Source: SAR324 cluster bacterium (GTDB lineage Bacteria; SAR324; XYD2-FULL-50-16). From it: DNA of 7,597 nucleotides. The notes beneath the pieces were generated by a model that did no database searches, had not been told where the DNA came from, and worked only from the letters and a program-made list of their open reading frames with translations. The stretch is taken from NCBI GenBank assembly GCA_002401295.1, contig NVSR01000001.1, positions 102,920-110,516 on the forward strand. Reading direction: 5' to 3'. Every line of letters starts with the position of its first letter. The first letter of the stretch is position 1. The translations under genes and the position numbers were made by a program. This document shows positions 4,762 through 7,597 of this stretch, in pieces.

Positions 4762-5019
4762 ATGACAAATCATAAATTACAAGAACTTTTAAACCTAATT
4801 TTGTTTACTGATGAAATTACACCAACAACAGACAATGCCCATATTGAGATATGTGATGCGTTTAGTGAACTTGAACAGAAGTTAGAAAACGGCAGACAAA
4901 GATACGAAGCTAATCTCATGTCAATGGAAGATTGTTCAGAAATGACAACCACGCAGGCTTTTAGAATTAAAGAACTTGAAGCTGAGTTGTTTAAGTACAA
5001 AGAAGCAAAACAAGCGTAA
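4762..5019 (+). CDS. Small acidic coiled-coil protein, function unknown
   Basis: 85 residues. Two helical, heptad-like stretches (about 31-50, ELEQKLENGRQRYEANL, and 64-83, TQAFRIKELEAELFKYKEAK) suggest a coiled coil. The protein is acidic and soluble, with no signal or membrane segment. The start is well marked by AAAGGAGAAG upstream. No family recognised; coiled-coil content alone does not assign a role. It is the first full-size gene of the right arm. It may have its own promoter (4710-4739) as well as read-through from the outward promoter. The TAA stop is part of repeat R1, which is typical of this array. Confidence 0.7.
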   Translation: MTNHKLQELLNLILFTDEITPTTDNAHIEICDAFSELEQKLENGRQRYEANLMSMEDCSEMTTTQAFRIKELEAELFKYKEAKQA

Positions 5020-5036
5020 ATAATACGCTGTTACTG
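5009..5036 (+). repeat. Cassette-boundary repeat R1
   Basis: AACAAGCGT, AAATAAT, ACGCTGTT then ACTGAGGAG. The arms form a hairpin with one unpaired A on the 5' side. The stop codon is inside, and GAGGAG after the core is the next gene's ribosome binding site. The 3' part is identical to R4. Confidence 0.75.
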
Positions 5037-5047
5037 AGGAGTATGAT

Positions 5048-5242
5048 GTGAAAAAATATGAAGTAAATATGGAAGTACAGAAGCAAGGGGTTATTAGCTT
5101 TCCTTGTGATGGGGTTGATTATGAAGAGTTTGAAAAGATGAATTATTCAGACAAAATGGAAATATTGGAAAGAAATGCAACTATGCACGAAGTTCAGACT
5201 AACGATTTTTCGCTAATACCGATAAGAATTTGTAAACAATGA
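5048..5242 (+). CDS. Small acidic hypothetical protein
   Basis: 64 residues from a GTG start, 6 nt after GAGGAG. No ATG fits the frame as well. The sequence MKKYEVNMEVQKQGVISFPCD looks like a beta strand pair, followed by an acidic helix (YEEFEKMNYSDKMEILERN). Two cysteines (C20, C62). No family recognised. Many small phage and plasmid proteins share this beta-then-helix outline, but that is only a resemblance. It is the sole gene of a ~230-bp cassette between R1 and R2. Confidence 0.6.
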   Translation: MKKYEVNMEVQKQGVISFPCDGVDYEEFEKMNYSDKMEILERNATMHEVQTNDFSLIPIRICKQ

Positions 5243-5246
5243 AGCT

Positions 5247-5267
5247 TAAATAAATACACCGATACTG
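5247..5267 (+). repeat. Cassette-boundary repeat R2
   Basis: TTAAATAAATACACCGA then TACTGCTCTGAC, 5 nt after the stop of the preceding gene. It is followed by a small hairpin, TCCCTC-AAA-GAGGGA (5279-5293), just before the next gene. Confidence 0.68.
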
Positions 5268-5321
5268 CTCTGACTAGCTCCCTCAAAGAGGGAACGTGTG
5301 AGACCATGAAAAAGGATACAA

Positions 5322-5549
5322 ATGCAAGCCAAGGTTAAACCATTAGGAAAAGGCTCTAAACCCTCTACAGGTAATATATCTGACGCAGAGCTGTCAAGAG
5401 TAACAACTATCCCCAAGCCAACTTTAATTACTTGGAGTAAAAAAGATTCAAGTGATTGGAGATATAACCATTATTGGTTCTTGAAAGCTCATACCAAAGA
5501 AGAACTTGAGCTAATGATTGAAAAAAGTAAAGAATTTTCTAATTTATAA
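5322..5549 (+). CDS. Small helix-turn-helix DNA-binding protein
   Basis: 75 residues. After a basic, flexible N terminus (about 1-17), residues 18-40 (ISDAELSRVTTIPKPTLITWSK) fit a helix-turn-helix: acidic residues at the start of the first helix, the turn at TTIP, and a recognition helix PTLITWSK. The rest (about 45-75) is aromatic, then an amphipathic helix that could form dimers. It is probably a DNA-binding regulator acting in the cytoplasm. AAAGGA lies 6 nt before the ATG. Its stop codon lies inside palindrome A of a double palindrome over the next promoter, and no TACTG repeat separates it from the next gene. A regulator, its operator and a target in one cassette is the simplest reading, but binding is inferred. 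Confidence 0.66.
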   Translation: MQAKVKPLGKGSKPSTGNISDAELSRVTTIPKPTLITWSKKDSSDWRYNHYWFLKAHTKEELELMIEKSKEFSNL

Positions 5550-5596
5550 TGTATTTCATTATAAATACTTGACTATTATAATGAAATACATTATAA
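5544..5596. promoter_or_regulatory. Double palindromic operator
   Basis: Site A (5544-5564) is TTATAATG-N5-CATTATAA. Site B (5576-5596) has the same arms with the complementary 5-bp centre, so A and B are also inverted copies of each other. Centres are 32 bp apart, about three helical turns. A overlaps the stop of the HTH gene; B covers the spacer and -10 of the promoter. This is a classic repressor layout. Confidence 0.7.
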
Positions 5597-5597
5597 T
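5569..5597 (+). promoter_or_regulatory. Internal promoter of the R2-R4 cassette
   Basis: TTGACT (5569-5574), 17-bp spacer, perfect TATAAT (5592-5597). It is the closest match to the sigma70 consensus in the window, ~33 nt before the ATG at 5630. It lies between and within the two palindromes, so a dimeric repressor would block it. Confidence 0.72.
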
Positions 5598-5629
5598 GTG
5601 TGTAGATTTAAAGATACCAAGGATTTAAG

Positions 5630-5899
5630 ATGTCAGATAAAATATCAGAAAACCACTACGGTGATAATGACTATGTGTACTGTCAAGCAACTACAATAAA
5701 TTTCCAAGCATTAGAAAATGCAGGTTATGAATATTGTGTAGGACACAAAAAGCTTCATGAGGACGAAGACAATTATTTCATTGAAATAGATAAAAAAAAT
5801 GAACTAAGAGTTGTTATTTCCAATATGGAATGTCTAGACTTTACAACTATTAAAATAATCTTTAGTGAAGCTAAAAATAAATGGGAAAAATCAGCGTAA
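5630..5899 (+). CDS. Small acidic hypothetical protein under a palindromic promoter
   Basis: 89 residues, soluble, with no signal or membrane segment. Three cysteines (C18, C36, C68). The middle (about 46-66, DNYFIEIDKKNELRVVISN) looks like beta strands and the end like a helix (SEAKNKWEKS). No family recognised. AAGGA lies 6-7 nt upstream. It is the only right-arm gene with a consensus promoter directly before it, and it shares a cassette with the HTH protein. Its expression is thus likely switched independently of the outward promoter. The TAA stop is part of repeat R4. Confidence 0.65.
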   Translation: MSDKISENHYGDNDYVYCQATTINFQALENAGYEYCVGHKKLHEDEDNYFIEIDKKNELRVVISNMECLDFTTIKIIFSEAKNKWEKSA

Positions 5900-5916
5900 A
5901 TAATACGCTGTTACTG
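5889..5916 (+). repeat. Cassette-boundary repeat R4
   Basis: AATCAGCGT, AAATAAT, ACGCTGTT then ACTGAAC. It forms a hairpin with one unpaired T on the 5' side. From GCGTAAATAAT to TACTGA it equals R1, though the flanking genes are unrelated. Confidence 0.75.
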
Positions 5917-5939
5917 AACACTAAATTAAGGACTTGAAA

Positions 5940-6161
5940 ATGAAAACAGTTATAGTTGAAGGAATGATAACAGTAAGTTGTCAAATTACGTTAAAAGTGC
6001 CTGAAGATGCCACGAAAGAAGAAATTTTGAATAAAGCTCAATCGTGTGAAGAAAATATTGAATTTTCTAGTTCGTCACCTTTCGTAAATAATGAAACTTT
6101 TTATATAGAAAAAGATGGAATGCCTTTCGACTTGACACTAGAAGAAAGCGTTGAACAATAG
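5940..6161 (+). CDS. Small beta-rich hypothetical protein
   Basis: 73 residues from the ATG at 5940, which is 7 nt after AAGGA; a TTG two codons earlier is too close to that site. The N-terminal half reads as alternating beta strands (MKTVIVEGMITVSCQITLKV), then PEDATKEEILNKA as a helix, then further strands. This strand-strand-helix outline is common in small proteins of phages and plasmids, but I cannot name a family. It is the only gene between R4 and R5, and its TAG lies in R5. Confidence 0.6.
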   Translation: MKTVIVEGMITVSCQITLKVPEDATKEEILNKAQSCEENIEFSSSSPFVNNETFYIEKDGMPFDLTLEESVEQ

Positions 6162-6170
6162 CCCGTTACT
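6151..6170 (+). repeat. Cassette-boundary repeat R5 (imperfect core)
   Basis: GAACAATAGCCCGT then TACTA, not TACTG. The stop TAG of the preceding gene is inside. The hairpin seen in R1, R4 and R7 is poor here. AAAGGA right after the core serves the next gene. Confidence 0.55.
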
Positions 6171-6184
6171 AAAAGGATGTTAAG

Positions 6185-6403
6185 ATGCAAGAAAGACTAG
6201 AAGAGAGTACGCTATGCCCTCACTGCACCAATGAGCTTAATGATGATGATGGTGAGTTTTTTAATAAGCTTTCAGATGTCAAAACATGTAATTATTGTGA
6301 ATACACAATAGAATATGTAAAGCAATTTGAAAAAGATTACGGGAACCCGTATTGTGATTATGTTTGGAGTAAAACTTACATGATTTGGGAACTAGATAAA
6401 TAG
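6185..6403 (+). CDS. Small zinc-ribbon protein
   Basis: 72 residues with two CxxC pairs: C11-P-H-C14 and C35-N-Y-C38, 20 residues apart. This is the usual four-cysteine zinc ribbon that binds one Zn(II). The rest is acidic and aromatic (YCDYVWSKTYMIWELDK). Such proteins often contact nucleic acids or other proteins, but the ribbon alone does not fix a role. AAGGA 8 nt upstream supports the ATG. It is the only gene between R5 and R6, with its TAG inside R6. Confidence 0.7.
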   Translation: MQERLEESTLCPHCTNELNDDDGEFFNKLSDVKTCNYCEYTIEYVKQFEKDYGNPYCDYVWSKTYMIWELDK

Positions 6404-6413
6404 TCTATTACTG
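6390..6413 (+). repeat. Cassette-boundary repeat R6
   Basis: AACTAGA, TAAATAG, TCTATT then ACTGAGGA. It forms a hairpin with one unpaired C on the 5' side. The stop TAG is in the loop. GAGGA after the core is the ribosome binding site of the next gene. Confidence 0.7.
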
Positions 6414-6424
6414 AGGACTAAATT

Positions 6425-6799
6425 GTGTTAAAAACAAAAAATGAAATCCTTAAATGGTTAAAAAATAGGATAAATACAAATAGTGCAAATCAGATTACAA
6501 ACTGGCATTGGAATGATGATTTACTTGAGTTCATGGATGAATTTTGTGAAGAAGATACAAAAGTAAAAGATGGACAAAGAAAGTTTACTTACTATTGTAA
6601 AATGTTGGTTGATGATGGATTTTTACTTTCGCCTAAAAGAGTTGGGTTAGGAGCAGGTGGTATTAATGAATTTGGAACAAAGACACAAACAACATGGACA
6701 AAAAATTCTAATTATGAGAAAGACAACGAGCTAATAGAAGGCTTAAGTTATAGTAAAAATGAATTAAAAAAATGGAAAAAAACAGGGCTAAACAAATAG
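6425..6799 (+). CDS. Hypothetical protein, possibly winged-helix-like
   Basis: 124 residues from a GTG start after GAGGAC supplied by repeat R6. An N-terminal helix (KNEILKWLKNRI) is followed by a predicted helical core. The stretch at about 50-70 (QRKFTYYCKMLVDDGFLLSPKRVGLG) reads like helix, turn, then short strands. That is how a winged helix looks (recognition helix then a wing), but this is a weak reading. The C-terminal part is lysine-rich (NELKKWKKTGLNK). It is the largest protein in the right arm and the only gene between R6 and R7; its TAG lies in R7. Family not recognised. Confidence 0.62.
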   Translation: MLKTKNEILKWLKNRINTNSANQITNWHWNDDLLEFMDEFCEEDTKVKDGQRKFTYYCKMLVDDGFLLSPKRVGLGAGGINEFGTKTQTTWTKNSNYEKDNELIEGLSYSKNELKKWKKTGLNK

Positions 6800-6809
6800 C
6801 CTGTTACTG
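6781..6809 (+). repeat. Cassette-boundary repeat R7
   Basis: AACAGGGCT, then 8 nt, AGCCTGTT and ACTGA. It is the best hairpin of the set: eight pairs with a single unpaired G. ACTGA is repeated in inverted form as TCAGT at 6816-6820. Confidence 0.72.
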
Positions 6810-6845
6810 AATCGGTCAGTTAAAAAAATAAAACAAGGACTACTA

Positions 6846-6992
6846 ATGAAAGCAAAGATCAAAACGGCTCAAGGGGAAATAATGATGAACCCAGAAGAGT
6901 ATCATGATTACATGAAGAGTATAGGAAAATCAAAAGAAGAAATTAAAGCTGGGTTAGCATTTATATTTGGGAATGAAACTTTTTTTGACTAA
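6846..6992 (+). CDS. 48-residue hypothetical protein
   Basis: Encodes a 48-residue acidic/basic mixed protein beginning MKAKIKTAQGEIMMNPEEY, with a helical middle (DYMKSIGKSKEEIKAGLAFIFG) and the end NETFFD. AAGGA is 6-8 nt before the ATG. It is the only candidate gene between R7 and R8, in a ~210-bp unit with the same spacing as its neighbours, which argues that this short frame is real. No homology recognised and no signal sequence. Confidence 0.62.
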   Translation: MKAKIKTAQGEIMMNPEEYHDYMKSIGKSKEEIKAGLAFIFGNETFFD

Positions 6993-6999
6993 AAAATCG

Positions 7000-7021
7000 T
7001 AAATAAAACCCAGGATTACTG
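7000..7021 (+). repeat. Cassette-boundary repeat R8
   Basis: TAAATAAAACCCAGGAT then TACTG. The gene stop is 8 nt upstream, not inside. Followed after 26 nt by AAGG of the next gene. Confidence 0.62.
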
Positions 7022-7057
7022 TGCCATTTGGCTAACCATTCAAATTAAGGAAAAAAG

Positions 7058-7297
7058 ATGCAAGAAGAAATATTTAAAAATTTAATAGCAGATCTATGGG
7101 CTTCAGACATAGAGCAGAGCAAAAAAACATCACTAGATGGTATCTTGATGCAAATTAGAACACTTGGCTCTTTTGATATATTCTCAAGCTTAAGCGTGGA
7201 TAAACTGAAAGATGAAGAAACAGTTAATTTACTGAGAGAATATGGCGGAGCAGCTTTGCAACTTTCTATGAAAAATATTAATATTTTTATAAAATAA
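7058..7297 (+). CDS. Small helical hypothetical protein
   Basis: 79 residues, predicted mostly helical (IFKNLIADLW, LDGILMQIRTLGSF, VDKLKDEETVNLLREYGGAALQLSMKN). No cysteine, signal or membrane segment. AAGG lies 7-11 nt before the ATG, directly downstream of repeat R8. The TAA is within R9. An open frame on the other strand over the same bases has no ribosome site and runs against the array, so I prefer this one. No family recognised; function unknown. Confidence 0.62.
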   Translation: MQEEIFKNLIADLWASDIEQSKKTSLDGILMQIRTLGSFDIFSSLSVDKLKDEETVNLLREYGGAALQLSMKNINIFIK

Positions 7298-7312
7298 AAC
7301 CCACCGATACTG
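7294..7312 (+). repeat. Cassette-boundary repeat R9
   Basis: AAATAAAACCCACCGA then TACTGCTCAGTA. It is of the CCGATACTG subtype (L0, L1, R2). The core is followed at once by its inverse, so ATACTG-CT-CAGTAT is a palindrome. Confidence 0.7.
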
Positions 7313-7597
7313 CTCAGTATTACATTATGCAATTGTTTTGAGATAAAACAAAGTTATATAGTAAGTTAAATAAAAAAAGGAATCAACATGTTGTTACAGT
7401 CTATTCTACCTCTTATATATGTACTTTTAATCGGAACAATCTCTTTCGTCTTTTTATCCTTACTTTTAATGCTTTTAAAAGTAAGTAAAAAGATTTCTTT
7501 CTCAAGAAAATTTTCAGAGGTAATTAATACAAGTTTCTTCATCTCTGCGCTTCTTTCTATAGGATATTCTTTATCTCTTTTATTGGTCACACAAACT
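7308..7597 (+). repeat. Long inverted duplicate of the membrane cassette, right copy
   Basis: Inverted counterpart of 1849-2137. The shared sequence starts at the TACTG core of R9 and continues through the leader and the first 70 codons to the window edge, with one indel in the leader. Confidence 0.9.
7388..7597 (+). CDS. Five-helix inner-membrane protein, right-arm copy (partial, 3' end missing)
   Basis: The first 70 codons of a second copy of the left-arm membrane gene, cut by the window edge. It contains the first two predicted helices (about 7-30 and 47-67). Two residues differ from the left copy (F25 to L and K44 to E) and two of the four base changes are silent, so both copies look maintained. 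AAGGA is 6-10 nt before the ATG. It is the only clear membrane gene among the larger right-arm genes and lies behind repeat R9. Whether the exported partner gene follows, as on the left, cannot be seen. Confidence 0.85.
   Translation, partial: MLLQSILPLIYVLLIGTISFVFLSLLLMLLKVSKKISFSRKFSEVINTSFFISALLSIGYSLSLLLVTQT

Noticed and set aside
4770..5000. Open frame on the minus strand over the coiled-coil gene
   Set aside because: The plus-strand gene has a strong AAAGGAG and ends in a boundary repeat; the minus frame has neither.
5279..5293. TCCCTC-AAA-GAGGGA hairpin as a terminator
   Set aside because: It has no following T run and lies just upstream of a gene start; at most it is a small leader structure.
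6952..7037. Inverted pair GGTTAGC and GCTAACC around repeat R8, like the outer arms of an attC
   Set aside because: Seven bases at 72-bp distance is not convincing alone, and no other TACTG repeat shows a comparable outer pair.
7271..7288. Perfect 18-bp palindrome of A and T as a terminator
   Set aside because: It has no G or C in the stem and lies inside a coding region, so it is probably a chance effect of AT-rich codons.
118..7312. The repeats as a CRISPR array
   Set aside because: Spacing is 200 to over 1000 bp with genes between; the repeats are short and variable and no cas gene is present.
7045..7332. Open frame on the minus strand over the last small helical gene
   Set aside because: It reads across boundary repeat R9 and against the array direction, without a ribosome site.

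Overview
The window is AT-rich, densely coding DNA of a Gram-negative bacterium: it has a lipobox lipoprotein, Sec signal peptides, polytopic membrane proteins and AAGGA-type ribosome binding sites. The one gene I can place in a family is a 374-residue tyrosine recombinase. Its N-terminal half recalls the single-recombinase XerH of Campylobacterota (LLLWI near the N terminus, PLLKLHQYL, TRKNYY, SLFSFMDK). I therefore lean to a Campylobacterota host (Sulfurimonas/Sulfurovum/Arcobacter-like). That is from memory, not from a search.

Layout. The recombinase (3223-4347, minus) sits in the middle. All other genes point away from it: the left arm (1-3077) is entirely on the minus strand and the right arm (4579-7597) entirely on the plus strand. 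Most genes or small gene groups are followed, in the direction of transcription, by a degenerate ~20-bp repeat of the form AAATA-N2-CC-N-RT-TACTG. I find 12 copies with TACTG or TACT (five left, seven right) and one variant copy at the start of the right arm. The stop codon of the preceding gene usually lies inside or next to the repeat, and the next gene's ribosome binding site starts just after it. This is the layout of an integron cassette array, but the enzyme is not an IntI, the repeats are not standard attC sites, and there are two outward-facing arms instead of one.

Control region. The recombinase module (3193-4437) is bounded by ~35-bp inverted repeats whose outermost 14 bp (AGTCAAGAGAAACT) are identical. 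Each end holds a palindrome and an outward sigma70-type promoter: one fires into the left arm (TTGACT/TATACT), one into the right arm (TTGACT/TACAAT). A third promoter (TTGACT/TAATAT) drives the recombinase from the same right-hand palindrome. The recombinase or another repressor could thus tie its own expression to that of both arms. Between the right promoter and the first repeat lies a structured leader with an 18-residue hydrophobic peptide and a possible antisense promoter.

Left arm, outward: an acyl-carrier-like protein; a two-gene membrane cassette; a five-helix membrane protein with an exported four-cysteine protein; a three-gene cassette (20-residue peptide, cysteine-rich protein, lipoprotein); and the start of a CxxCxGxG protein cut by the window edge. 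Right arm, outward: small acidic or coiled-coil proteins of unknown function, a small HTH protein followed by a doubly palindromic promoter, a zinc-ribbon protein, and other small hypotheticals. It ends in a second, 98%-identical copy of the five-helix membrane gene of the left arm. The homology between these copies begins at the TACTG repeat, which is the best internal evidence that the units between repeats move as cassettes.
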